From Alligator mississippiensis (lineage: Eukaryota > Chordata > Crocodylia > Alligatoridae), in NCBI RefSeq assembly GCF_030867095.1, contig NC_081824.1:86967882-87031881 (forward strand): DNA of 64,000 bases, in the 5' to 3' direction. The notes below the pieces were generated by a model. That model was not told the DNA's origin and searched no databases. It worked only from the letters and a program-made list of their open reading frames with translations. Below, in pieces: positions 25,535-37,319 of this stretch. The translations under genes were made by a program, and so were the position numbers. Each line of letters starts with the position of its first letter. Within the stretch, counting starts at the first letter, position 1.

Positions 25535-25985
25535 CAACACCCTGCTATGTTTATGGCTATTATCCCAATTTTACAGATGGGGAACTGATATACAGGGAGA
25601 TTATAGTAAAAAAAAAATCCTATTTGAGATGCCTCAATGGTACACAATAGTTACCATTACTTCATATAAGTCAATGACACCTGTGCAAATGACATTCATT
25701 CAGCAACAACTGCTAAGTACACTTGTAAATCAAACCCAAGATTTCTCAAAGTAGGTACCAAAAATGAAAAAAAACTTAACTACAGCTGCAAATTTCAGTT
25801 TCAATGACTTGCCAGGCATCACACAGCTGCACATTTCAGTTTCAATTAGCTGAAAATTACAAGTTTCAATAACTTGCCAGGTATCGCATAGGATTTCCAT
25901 AGCAAAGGCAAGGATAGAATCCAGTTCTCAAAGTCAGCTACCTTAACCATACTTCCTCTTACTGCCAGGCTCTGCTTCACTCACT
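25535..25985 (-). repeat. MIR-type SINE remnants, minus orientation
   Basis: TATTATCCCAATTTTACAGA followed by TGGGGAACTGAT matches the MIR core in reverse. Its continuation appears at 25860-25985 (AATAACTTGCCAGGTATC, AGAATCCAGTTCTC, CCTTAACCATACTTCCTC). Between them a segment with TTTCAGTTTCAAT..ACTTGCCAGG is present twice (near 25792-25813 and 25829-25883), so the SINE is split by a local duplication. Confidence 0.6.
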
Positions 25986-26419
25986 AGGTAACCTTCATTT
26001 TTCTCAACAAATGAGACCTCTCTACAAAGTAACAGCCTTCTCCTCTATACAACCTTGAGTCATTCCCAGAGCATGTCCAGGCTCTAGATGAGATGGGGAC
26101 CTGCATAATAATGAATTTACACAGAAGAAATAGATATTAAAGGTTGCCCAAGCATTCTGGCATTTCATAACTTTTAAGTGCTTGACTCTAAAACCTTAGT
26201 AGTGTAGTTCAAATGCAAGTGCACTGCTTTTATTGGGGAATGAGAGTAGAGGAAGGAAATGTACATTCTAAAATTTAAGCAAACAAGCCCCTCCACTCCA
26301 AAAACACAGAAATTCCCTCACATGATATCATATTGCCACTGATATTTTTTTTTTGTAGGATAGAGGCCTTTAAGCCCATCACACAGACCATTGTCATTTT
26401 AGGTACAGGAGTAACCAAT

Positions 26420-26962
26420 ACTGAACAGTGGCATAGGGTGTCATCCTTCACACAGGGCCGCGGCGGCAGTGGGGCAGCAGCGAGGTGGGCAGGGCCGGCC
26501 CGCGGGCCCCAGCCGGCAGCGAAGGGAGGGGAGTTGCTTACACCCGCGGGGCCCGGCTCATCAGTGAGCCGGGTCCTGCCGCAGCTGCCCCAAGGGTTGC
26601 GTGGAGCAGGGCTGCCCCAGCTGCGCCTGATTGGACGAGTTGGGGACAGGCTCTACCCCTTGCCCCATCACATGGCCGGGGGAGCTGCAGCATGGCCTGC
26701 GCCCTGCCCGCATGCGTGCTGGATGGAGGCACGGGGTAAGCTCCCGTGCGGAGCTGGGGGTACCTTGGGGCCGGGCCGGGGTGGACAGAGGCACGGGGTA
26801 AGTTCCTGTGTGGAGAAGACCCATTTCATTGTCACTTCCTGCAACTTCATTGGTGTCAAAGGTCATGTGACATCACTTCCTGATGTGATGTCACTTCCTG
26901 TGAGGTCTTTGAATATGGCTCACCAGCCCACTGGGTGATAAAAAGTTCATGACACCCCTGCT
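26420..26962. repeat. GC-rich putative hAT-like element
   Basis: The right end TCATGACACCCCTG and a possible left partner near TAGGGTGTCATCC (26435) suggest hAT termini around a very GC-rich interior. A CACTTCCTGATGTGATGTCA motif repeat lies near 26872. Flanking 8-mers do not match, so the boundaries are uncertain. The 201-codon frame over it is not supported as a gene. Confidence 0.35.
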
Positions 26963-27338
26963 TTACACCAAACTAGAGCCCCTAACAATCTATGAATCTA
27001 TTTTTTGGACCATGACAAATCTCACTTTCCTAAAAGTATATGAAGTATAGAGCCATGAGGAGATAGCCAACCTGTCAAGATGTCTATTATGAGTTTAAGG
27101 CCCTTGCACAGATCTTCTAAAGCATATTCCAAATTCAACCTTGAGAAAAAAAAATGTGACAAGCACAAGTGGTATAAGGAATTCTTTTCATAAAACTACC
27201 TGTATTTTGGGTCTTGCTGTTAGCAAAATGGGAGTTTACAGAAGGAAGGAAAACAGAACTGAAAGAAACAGAACTAAGAGCTTCTTTAAAATGTGAGTGC
27301 ACAATAATTTTCTTTTCATATTTAAAAAATATTTTTAC

Positions 27339-27489
27339 CGTTAAGTCAGCCAATTCTTCACTATAATTATCATGTTTAGTGACATTTGAAAAGGAGCGCA
27401 GAGCTTCTGTAAGACGAGGTAAGGCCATCTATTACTCATTCAGTGATCCATAGGATAAGAAATTAATTCCTACTCCAACTTGCAGGCAC
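27339..27489 (-). CDS. ASCC3: ASCC3 exon with start codon (residues 1-30)
   Basis: The exon opens after a long pyrimidine tract and AG at 27491-27490 and ends at the donor ACG|GTAAAA (27339/27338). It has 61 nt of 5' UTR, then ATG at 27428-27426. The 30 codons begin MALPRLTEALRSFSNVTK, which is nearly identical to the N-terminus of human ASCC3. In-frame stops (TAA, TAG) lie directly before the ATG, so this start is firm. The Kozak context is weak at -3 (T) but has G at +4. The intron that follows is phase 0. In the family this N-terminal region is the docking surface for ASCC2. Reading past the donor runs into intron, so a longer uninterrupted frame here should not be taken as protein. Confidence 0.93.
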
Positions 27490-28585
27490 CTAAAAAAAAA
27501 AAAAAGAGAGAGCAAATAGAATAAATGAAGCTTTGCTGACTGACATATTTTAGAAACAAATTAATATAAGACTACCCTCACACAGGTAGATATAGATATT
27601 CCTTATTTTTTAGCAGATAGAACTATAGTCACATTTTAGGTAAGCAAGTATTTTAAATTCAAAAGAAAGCAAGCAAAGATCATAAATGGGCAACAGATAA
27701 AGTAATAAAAATAATCTTATAACAACATTATTAGACATGGCTTTATCCTGTTATCACCTACATAAACCAACATTAACAGTAAAGAGCATGAGGTTCAATT
27801 ATTCATTTAGCACTGTCAACAGAAGTATTATGATAAAAAAATTATACAATACAACTGTTATCGTTTGGAGATAAAGTACAAGTGATTATAATCTATTTGA
27901 GGATTAATTTTAAAGTGGGATGCATTAATGGCTTTCATTTCATTCAAGTATGCCCAGAAATGAAAGAAAGACCTTCTCTTTTGGCAGTCACTTAAGGATT
28001 TTTAAACAACCAATCAAGGGAATGTACAAATTAGTCCTTTTTCAGTAAAAAAAGGATAAAAAAAATCATATGCCAAATGCTCACAATAGAAAAAAGGAAA
28101 ACAAGATGTTACTACATGACTAGAAAGACAATTCTCCAGGCTGTGTTCAGTTTGCAAACATGAATGCATACTTGCATTTCTTCTGAAGGCTCACTCGCTC
28201 TGTAAGATTATCATTTGTTGCAGTGAGTGCATTCATATTTCTAATGCAAAACATGGATTCATCTTGCACATTTATATTCCCAATGTTATATTCTTTTCAC
28301 TCTAAATCTTTTGAAAAACTCAAATGGAGTGCTCTCAAACTGTTTAGTTTGGAAGATGCCAAGGCACTGCTCATTAAATGCTCAAGGCAGTAACTCGCAG
28401 CCACAATTGCTGGCAACAACAAATGCACACTGTTTTAGATTTGCTTTTCATAACTTTACTAAACATACCACTCATCTAATAATCTACACACAATACTTCA
28501 AAGGACGCTTCAAGAGCTCTTGGCCTTTCAAAAGTGAAAAGGAAAATTTTAAATACGTGATAGGTGTCTTGAAAGAAAGATATTA
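27490..28585. other. AT-rich start of ASCC3 intron 1
   Basis: The polypyrimidine tract of the start-codon exon lies at 27492-27510. The rest is AT-rich with no recognised element. Confidence 0.6.
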
Positions 28586-28591
28586 CTCCTC

Positions 28592-29951
28592 TTGGCTAGG
28601 GACAGAAGTTACACATAAACTGGTTTAAGTGATCAGAAACTGGTTTAAACTTGTAACAGAACAGAAGTTCAAGTGCACATAAGGGGGTAAGGTAACTGCT
28701 GACAGGGTCTGCTTCCCCTTCCCTCTCCAGGCACACCCTGAATGGGGACCATGAAGGCCAGGGTGGGGATTTAAACTCCTCCCCAATCATACTCAGCAGC
28801 CTGCCAGGACCTTGCCACACCTCCTCCCCCTCAGCTCAGCTTTCCTCCAGCTTTCCTGCCACTGCCAAAGGGAAGGGAGGGCTCACTCTAGCACCCTCCA
28901 GCTTCTAGTCTGAGCCACTGCAGGCATGTGGCTGCATTTCCTGAATCAAAAATAAATATCTACTAATTTGCTTCTTCATTCAGTCTACACTGATGACACC
29001 AAGATGTAGGGTGAGGTGGGCACACTGGAGAGGAGGGATAGTATCCAGCTAGATCTAGACAGGTTACAGAGGAGGGTGGATGAGAATAGGATGGGATTCA
29101 ATGTGGACAAGTGCAGGGTATTGCATCTAGGGAGAAGGAATCAGCAACACACCTATAGGCTAGGGAACACTGTTCTTGTCAACATGGTGGCAGAAAGGGA
29201 TCTTGGAATCATTGCTGACTCCAGGATGAACATGAGCCACCAATGTGAGGAAGCGGTTAGTAAGGCTAGCTGCACCTTGTTGCGCATCTACAGATGCATC
29301 ACAAGCAGGTCCAGGGAGGTGATCCTTTCCCTCTATGCGGCATTGGTCAGGCCACAGTTGGAATACTGCATCCAGTTCTGGGTGCCGCACTTCAGGAGGG
29401 ATGTGGCTAGCATTGAGAGGGTCCAGAGGAGGGCCACTTGCATGGTCAAGGGCAGCGGGGCAGGCCCTATGAAGAAAGACTAAAGGGCCTGAACCTATTC
29501 AGCCTCCACAAGAGAAGGTTGGAAGGGGATCTGGTGGCCGTTTACAAACTCACCAGGGAGGACCAGTGGGAATTGGGGGAAGCTCTGTTCCCCCAGGCAC
29601 TACCTGGGTTTACTAGGAATAATGGCCACAAATTGTTAAAGAAAAGGTTCAGGCTGGACATCAGGAGACATTACTTTACAGTTAGGGCTGCCAAGCTCTG
29701 GAATGGGCTCCCAAGTGAGGTGGTACTCTCTCCTACCTTGGGGATCTTCAAGAGGAGGCTGGACAGATATTTGGCTGGGGTGATATGACCCTGGCACCCA
29801 TTCCTGCCCGGGGCAGGGGGTCAGACCTGATGATCTGTTTAGGTCCCTTCCGACCCTAAGGACTATGATACTATAATGATACACAGGTTAAACTAATCTG
29901 CAAAGATTGAATTGATTAAGGCTCAGGCTTTTTGAATGCCTCTACTTAGCC
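28592..29951. mobile_element. DNA-transposon-like element split by a CR1 insertion
   Basis: The left end GGCTAGGGACAGAAGTTACA and the reversed right end GGCTAAGTAGAGGCATTC are imperfect inverted repeats. The right-end sequence recurs at 12470-12565. The element is interrupted at about 28982-29882 by a CR1, leaving about 390 bp on the left and 70 bp on the right. The flanking bases do not show a clear target duplication and the superfamily is undetermined. Confidence 0.4.
28982..29882 (+). mobile_element. CR1 LINE 3' fragment, plus orientation
   Basis: It begins in the reverse-transcriptase motif C region (YTDDTKM) and carries the ORF2 tail: [52 protein letters not shown] and FRLDIRRHYFTVRAAKLWNG. 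The tail ends in the CR1 3' region (GGTCCCTTCCGACCCTA) and a degenerate ATGATACTATA end. It has one frame break near 29440-29480 and is 5'-truncated. It is younger than the copy at 13.6 kb, judging by how readable the protein is. Confidence 0.92.
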
Positions 29952-31712
29952 CTTTAGTTTCAGTTTTATCCAAGTCACTTTAACATGATTGTGTGTTAAA
30001 GCTATATTTGTATTTTTTGCCATCAATTCTATATCTTAGTTTAACAGTAAATCTGCTGTACTGTTCAGAACTTAGACAAATAGGGCATAGATGAACAGCA
30101 AGTACCAGAAAGTTGTGCATAGTATCTCTAGTTGCTCAGTCAACTAGCTTGTACCTTTTAGTTAAAATAAACCAAAGCAAAGGATGCCTGGATTTTCAGG
30201 ATTAATCCTAAATAATCAGTGAACCTTTTAACTAATTTTACGCGGGTTATTTGTATGAGCAATAAAGGACAAGGCACTGGAAATTAAGAAAAAGTTCTTT
30301 TCTCTTCTAGAGACTAACTGAAACTCTAGCGCAGACCACTAGGAACTAAATGAGAGTGTCATCTGTTAGCTCTTAAGTAGCTTACATAAAACAGGTTGGT
30401 CTCTCTAGTATAGCCTCTAGAGGCTGGATATTCTTGTCACTAAGGGTGACGGACAAATGACCATTGTAGTCATTTTAAAAGGGGAGCAGGAGCTGCTCTT
30501 GTAACAAAAACATCTTCATCAACTCGTAGTGATGCAAGTCAGTTAAATCACCCTAACTTTGACCCTGGATGAAGCAAGGTTAAAGTTGGAGCAGTTTTGC
30601 TTCACTTGTACTGCTACAGAATCATAAAGATGTAACTAAGTGAACTGGTGTCATTTGATGCAACTGTTACTTCTGTCACTGAGTGTGGCACATAAGCCCT
30701 GGGTACTCAGTAAAGGTAGACCCAGAATGAAGGCAGGGAGCAAAGTGCTTGAAGCAGGGACAGAATAGGGCTGAGAGAGAAGATGCCAGGTGTCGCTGCC
30801 AAGAGCCAGGTTAACCCTGCCCTGGTTCTGCAGCTGCCACTGAATTTAGGGCTTTGGTTCTTCATTCGACATATTTTTATACAGCAGCTGAGGGACCAGG
30901 AAAAGGTTAACTTGGTTCTTGGTGGTGACACCTCTTGCAGCAGCATCCTGCCTCCACTCCATGCAGCAGCAAGCTCAATCTCCTCTACCTCCCCAGGATG
31001 CAAACTCTGTCAGGCATGCCTCTGGTGAGTTGGGGCCAGAGCAGCATTAAGGCAGAGAAAGGATGGGGGGAACTTAACTTGTGGCACACCTGCCAAAAAA
31101 GTGGGTCATCACTGCCCTATAGGTATCACGTCAAAACAAGATACAAGAGAAAGAAAATGTTTTCTAGCATTTTCATCAATAATACAAAACTAGATGTATT
31201 TATCTCAACAGAGAATATTGCTAATATGCTGTTAAAGTGCACTTTGTCCTCAACATGCATCAATAAAGTGCCATATCCTTTTTGCTCCATTCAGAAAAAA
31301 CAGCATTATGGAGCTTCGTAATAAGCTATTTCCTCACTTTTACATATGCCATGATGAGCAGTGAAGCAGTTACAGTTGATCCTATACTGTCATTTAATAC
31401 CATTCTCTAGGCTTAGTAACTTCTCCAATTGCCCGCATTAAAAATCCTTTAGCTCAGCTTCCAGGAGCAATTTAACCAAGGACCAAGGATAAGCTACCTG
31501 AGCAAAATAAGAATGTTTTACACCTCCAAGTATTATCATTTGCATAAGTTAGCATACATTAAAATGCATATATCAGTTCACACCTCAAAGTTTTTATTTG
31601 AGGCATTCTGAAAATTCAGATTGATTTTTTACATTGGTTACAGTATCCTGACGCATTTAATGTTTTACTTCAAGCCCTCAATACTTCTATATGTTAAATT
31701 AAAGCTGAATTT
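29952..31712. other. ASCC3 intron 1, nothing recognised
   Basis: No gene is seen. A GC-richer stretch at about 30700-31120 has no recognisable ends. Confidence 0.5.
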
Positions 31713-31756
31713 CTGATGACAAGATACATTCGTCTCTTATTCTTTCTTCCCTCTTC

Positions 31757-32574
31757 TAGAGGTGCACCGATAGAGATTTTTAAGGCTGGTACTGACATCT
31801 GATTTTCAGGGATGCATATTAGCCGATACCGATACGATTTCCGATACAGCATGGAGAGCTGCCTCCAGCTGGCAAGTCTGTTGTGGTGAAAGGGGAGAGG
31901 GGAGCAAAGAGGCATGGGGGGCAGATCAATTGGGCTACGGAGGGGGCTGCACCCACCCCAAATTTTGACATAGCTCCCTCCCAGCGCCACTGCTACGGTA
32001 CACCCAGCACAGCCCCAACTCTTCCCGGTGTGTGGGGGCAGATGGGGACTGAGCCAGGATATTGGTACCAGCCCCAAAAATCTCTATTGGTGCACCCCTA
32101 GAAGAAAGGAACGAAGAATAAGAGACAAATGTATCTGTTGTCACCAGCCTGCAGCTGTAGCCCACGTTCCTTGTGCAGATCCAAGGGGCACATTCCACCC
32201 CCTCCTCTCCTGTGTCCTCCCAGGACACACGCTGCCGCAGCAGGAGCTGTCCCCCCAACAAGCCACAGCTATGTCCCATGCCCTTCCCCCCCCAGTTGGG
32301 CAGCGCCTGCCCCCTTCCTCACCGTGGAGGGGGTTGATCTGCCCCACCCATGCCCCTTCCCTCCCCTTCTACCACAACAGACTTACCAGCCGAAGGCAGC
32401 TCTTCACACTGCCAGGCTCTGCTCCTCACTGCCTTAGTGCTATGCTGGGGCTGCACGCATGCACGGGCATTTATTAGCCAAACTATCGGCCACATGGGGC
32501 CGATTTCCGATACAGCCAATTTTCTTTATATCAGTACTGATGCAATATTGGACCAATGGGTCAGTGCACCTCTA
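31757..32574. mobile_element. hAT element with perfect 8-bp target duplication and an internal inverted copy of its own left flank
   Basis: The left end is TAGAGGTGCACCGATAG and the right end is GGTCAGTGCACCTCTA, flanked by an identical CCCTCTTC on both sides (31749-31756 and 32575-32582). Subterminal CCGATACCGATA / GATTTCCGATACAGC motifs appear at both ends. Inside, 32062-32155 is the reverse complement of about 31713-31800. That means the left terminus plus some 44 bp of flanking host DNA are repeated inverted within the element. No transposase is seen. Confidence 0.8.
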
Positions 32575-32655
32575 CCCTCTTCTGTTCTCCCCATCCCCAC
32601 CCCCTCAAGTAGACTTTCCCCTATTAAGGGGATTGATAAACATTACCCTAGATCA

Positions 32656-32940
32656 GGGTTCTCAACCTTTTTAGACTCAAGACATCCTTCTGCAATTTTT
32701 CTGAATTTAGCAGCACACCATTAAAAAAATCAAATGAAGTTTCTCGTGTTTTCTGAATATGGAAAATATATAAAGTTGGAACATAGCTATAGCTGTGATA
32801 GTCAAGGAAATGTTCATGAGGCAGGAATTTTTTGTGACACCTCTTATTGGACTAACCGTATAGTTGGGAGAGCTCTTGCATGAGTTTTGGGACATTAAAT
32901 GCACTTTCTCAGATCTAAAAAAGAGGCAGATGCAGGCTGA
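32656..32940. repeat. hAT-like terminus followed by a second repeat fragment
   Basis: CAGGGTTCTCAACCTTTTTA at 32653 is a typical hAT start (family phrase: GGTTCTCAACCTTTTT). About 170 bp later, CTTATTGGACTAACCGTATA..GCACTTTCTCAGATC belongs to the sauropsid repeat that is also present at 56600. No right end was found. Confidence 0.45.
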
Positions 32941-33174
32941 ACTAAATAGCAGAAAAGACTATGTAACTACAAACAGCCCCTTCGGAAGGATGTGAACTAC
33001 AAGCAAGACTTCAAGGTTGTCATTCTTATTCTACTTACTTGTATTGCTACAAGTGAAGAAACAACAGATTCAAATTATTCTGCTTAAAAAAAAAAAATCA
33101 ATCACTTGTCATGTTTGTCATTTTTAATTTGGCAAATATTTTTTTTAATCATTTCTAATACTTGAGGGACTGTG

Positions 33175-33360
33175 CCTCAAGCCACAGAACTGGGAGGCAG
33201 AAACTCCCAATTCGACACCTCAATTTGTTGTGTCTCCTTGGAAAAAGCCTGAACTAATCTCTTCTTCAGTTTCTATATCTGTGAAACAGAAGAAAAGAAG
33301 TGATATCCTCCTTTGTGATACTGTGAGAAGCCTACAAAATGTAAATGAGGTACCTTAAAC
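33175..33360 (+). repeat. MIR SINE, plus orientation
   Basis: It keeps the MIR core order: CACAGAACTGGGAGGCAG, TTGTTGTGTCTCCTTGG, ATCTCTTCTTCAGTTTCTAT, ATCTGTGAAACAG, CTCCTTTGTGATACTGTGAG. It is old and diverged. Confidence 0.7.
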
Positions 33361-36300
33361 TTATTTAAAAAACCCCAAAGCTTATTATATTTAAACACAA
33401 TTGTATTTGATTTTACCTTTGAAACTTATTTTTACAGAGGAAGGGAAGCCATAAAAGCAGATTATATTCTTAACTAAGACTTGTACCAGGCAGGAAACCT
33501 TTTAGGATTTATTGGCTCAAAGGTAAGCCTTAATGGTAAGCCTGGCCCATAATTTTAGTAGGCTTTTATCATTAAAAGAAAAATAAAAAAATATGTAACA
33601 AACCTTAAAACTGCTACCCACATACCAAAATTCAGGTTGATTTTACTGCAGGTAGAAGAAATGTTCTTCTTTTATCCCAGGAGATTATTTATCTTTCCTT
33701 CAACTACTGCCTTTTCTATCATTTTTCTAAACCAATTACAGGCCTGCTTTTTCTCCCCCATCCCATCCCACTGGCATAGTTAAAAAATCTATTAACAAAA
33801 TGGATTTCTGATTCTTGTACTACATAGCACAAAACACAAACCTTTTGGATCAGTGTAGCCGACCGACACAGGACATGAACAGATTTTACATTTCTAGCAA
33901 GAAATATATCCTTTAATGCCACAAGAGCATTTTCTTCAAGTGGTTTGTGGCAATTAAAAAAGCAGCAATTCCACCATAAACTTTTAGCTGTTTTGAACAG
34001 CAACTTCGCTATGAAGTGATGTGGTCTAGCACCATGTGTAATGCCCGTAAACTTTAAATTGGCACCATAGGACTCCCAGTATCCCAAAATTCCTTGTGTA
34101 CCCTCCCCCTCTCCCAAGAAAGAGTGAGGGAGAGGAGCTACCAAAGCTGCCCCCTACCCCTCAGGAACCCTGGGATCATCCTGCAGAGGCCGTGGCAGCT
34201 CTTCTTGCTGCCGAAGCATCTACAGGAAAACCTCACTGGCACTGCACATTGCATTTGACAGCCCCAGTTGACCTGCAACCAGGACTACAAGCACAGCTAG
34301 CTGCAGCTGCCTACACAGCCCCAGTTCACCTACATGATGGTAAGGGCAGGGAGCATTTCCTCCCCTTCCCATGTGGTATCAGGTGGAGGCAGCCTGTCTA
34401 TCATGGGGGCAGGGGGAGCAAAGGAAGACCAGACAAGTTTACGTTTGCGGCAACTTTGTTGCCCCCCAGCCAAATTTCCTGGAAATTCTTAGTGCTGCAA
34501 CTACATGCCTGTCCACATCCAGAGTGCAAACAGAAATGCATGTTTACATTTCAGGTTTAAAATTTTAGGTAAATTAAGATAAATGCATCTCTCTCTCTAT
34601 TCACAAATTATGGAGTGTTAAGAAATTCTGAATATGACAATGTTAAGACTGCAACACAAACAGATATAAGCAAGGAACTTGAGAGGTGCTGTTGAGACTG
34701 CTTTAAGGCATGGTTCCATTCTATTGGGCTACATATTGCAATATCTGATATTTGAAATACTGAAGTCATTTCAAAACTAAAATAAATAGACTAAACAAGG
34801 CAAGTAAAAAACAAAACAAGGAATATGGTACAGATCAAGGTTCTTTATATGTTTATATGGCTTATGATTATAAGTCTAAATATATTTTCATATATATTTA
34901 ACATATTTATGAACGTTCTAAGATTGCTATATTTATTATACATAATGGATTAACATAAATTAATAGTAATTGATACTATTAATTAGCATTACATTAATGC
35001 TTCTAAATTCTGGTTTACTACTACTAATGGAATAAAGTAATGTCTACAGTAAAAATACCTTTAAAATAAAAATATCTTTAAAATAGTAAAGGATTGTGGA
35101 ATTAAATGGAGAATTTATCAGACTTAAATTTCTTTCATATCATGCTATTATGTTCAAGTTTTACATCTCAACTTGAGTTAATTATTTAACTTGTTCCATG
35201 ACTTATTTTACAAATCTTTAAGAAGCTTTTAAATTAAAGATTGACCCATTTATTGTACACTGTATACAAAATAATATTCATATTCAGAATAAAGATCTTA
35301 AAATTAAAGAACTGCCATTTACCAAACAGCATTTGAATCAAACAACTGATCTTGCATTTTATTGGTCAATAATATGTATGTATTTAAAAATACAAAGAAA
35401 AATCAAAATTAACTTAGGAAGAGTCGCCAACAGAAGCCGTATTTAAAAAGTTATAGCATTTAATCTAATATCACAGAAGGCAAGTTCCAAACATTAAATA
35501 CATTAGCTCATTTTCATCTTTAAATTAAACACAAAAAGCATTGAGATAAACATTTGTCAAGAGTCTGTAAAGTAGGATTTTAAAAGATTGAGGTTGTGTA
35601 ATAGCTATAGAAGCAAGATAAAAAACCATAACCTAGAGTTTTAAGCTCTATTTCTCTGCATTTTGAGGCCACAGACAAGATACTGTAGTAGGCTAATCTG
35701 TGTTGTACTCAAGTAAGTGAAAGAGAGACTAGAGTCCAATTATCACAATGGACAGGGCCCAATTATCACAATGGACAGAGGTGTAGTAAGCTCCTTTGGC
35801 ACAGTGGGGAAAAGAAACAGGTTGGGGGAAGGAGGAATATGTCCTGTAGAGTGGGGAGAGAGAAGGAACAGTGCCCCAGCTCTCCACACACTGGCAGCAG
35901 ATGCTACTGCTGTGGGTTTGCAGCTATTGCAAGCTGGAGGACAGGCTCACTGCACATGAGATATAGCTGGCCCATGACATAGGCTCTCATTGCAGGCCCA
36001 TGACAGTGTCTACTCTTAGTTCCCCCACTCACTGCCCTTCTTCTCAATCCCCCCTACCTCCATATACTACTGGGTACCCAGCTTCTATGGGCCTGCCATG
36101 GCAAACACTCCCAGGGGAGCACCATTCTGGAGGATATATCATAGCATCTGATGAAGTAGGGTGTTGCCTACCTAAGTTTATACCTGTCTAAATGAGTTAG
36201 TAATTAAAGTGTCACCCTGCCCTGCCTCCTGCCAGACATCAAGTCAGTGATTGTTATATTTAACAGTGTTAACTGCATTATGCTTTGAGGTCATTATGCA

Positions 36301-36510
36301 TAACTGACACCTATTTGCAGATTAACTTGCCTTCTTCCTTCAATAAAATTAACTTAACCTGAATAGGTAATCATCTTGCCAGGCCAAGAAGAGTACCTAC
36401 TAGTTACATCATACTAAAATAGTCATACATATAGTACTAAACGTCTCTGCATGTCACAATTTTAGCATTATCCTCAATGTTAATTAACTGTAATGTAGTC
36501 CATTTAAGTG
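33361..36510. other. ASCC3 intron 1 with two GC-rich islands and a 23-bp duplication
   Basis: 34090-34540 and 35770-36170 are GC-rich and repeat-like but lack clear ends. At 35738-35778 the 18-mer AATTATCACAATGGACAG occurs twice, 23 bp apart, just before an AGAGGTGTAGTAAG phrase that could be a hAT start. The rest (34560-35700) is strongly AT-rich with nothing recognised. Confidence 0.45.
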
Positions 36511-36522
36511 CCTAGCCAAGAA

Positions 36523-36709
36523 CAGAGGTGGGCAAAATGTGGCCTGAGGGTTGGATGCGGCCTGCCAGGCCATTCTATCCGGCCCGCGGGGCCCCTAAAA
36601 AATTTAGAAAACTAATATTAATCTGCCCTGGGCTGCCTGTCATGCAGCCCTTGATGGCTTGCCGAAACTCAGTAAGCAGCCCTCTGCCCAAAATAATTGC
36701 CCGCCCCAG
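36523..36709 (-). mobile_element. Short hAT element, copy C (187 bp) of the A/B family
   Basis: It runs from CAGAGGTGGGCAAAATGTGG to ATAATTGCCCGCCCCAG, flanked by GCCAAGAA (36515-36522) and GCCTAGAA (36710-36717), seven of eight identical. It holds only the two ends of the family joined after a large internal deletion, so it is a MITE-like derivative. Its duplication confirms the boundaries deduced for copies A and B. Confidence 0.85.
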
Positions 36710-36847
36710 GCCTAGAAACTGGAGCAGGGCGAAAGAGCATGGTGGCAGTGGTGGCAGGGCGTGGCAGTGGGGGAAAGACAGAGGACCGGACACAGAACAC
36801 AGGCCTTGTACTTATCCAGAGCATGCACTTATCCAATTTAATGTAAC

Positions 36848-37319
36848 TGGGTGCATCTACACATGCATATTAATGCAAGGCAATAAACTCCAGTGCTCAT
36901 CACACAGGAGTTTACTGCTCCCTAGTACTCATTTACACATGCACCCAAGACTGCAGTACATCTAGCTGCATCAGAGCAACCCCAGCTGGGGATTCAGGGG
37001 GTCAGCCTGCCAGCTCAGGGCTGCTTTCCCCAGCTCAATATGCTGCGGAAGTTCTGGCTAGAGCATGAGGGTGCTTCAGTGCAGGGCTAGCTGGCAGGCA
37101 GCTGAAGCATCCTTGTACCTCAGTCATCTGGGCAGCACCTACACATGCACTGCTGAGGAGTTTTTTTACTTCACAGTAGGATAGGATATTTACAAGTACT
37201 ATCCTGCTGCGGAGAAAAATAGTTTACTCCAGCCTAATACGGGCACGCATGTAGATGCGCAACATTTACTGCACATCTAGTTAGTCTAGCACAGTAAACA
37301 TCTCGTGTAGATGTGCCCA
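36848..37319. mobile_element. Element with inverted GGGTGCATCTACAC ends
   Basis: The left TGGGTGCATCTACACATGC pairs with the right CGTGTAGATGTGCCCA. A second inverted copy of the end phrase (GGGCACGCATGTAGATGCG, 37227) lies inside the right arm. A related phrase CATGTAGACACGTCCATA occurs at 15781 inside hAT copy B. The target duplication is unclear, so the superfamily is undetermined. There is no coding capacity. Confidence 0.5.

Noticed and set aside
26333-26938. 201-codon frame as a gene or extra ASCC3 exon
   Set aside because: It is on the opposite strand to ASCC3, covers a GC-rich repeat, and has no recognisable domain.
26435-26951. Complete hAT element with target duplication at 26.4-26.95 kb
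   Set aside because: The right end is convincing, but no left end gives matching 8-bp flanks. It is kept only as a putative repeat.
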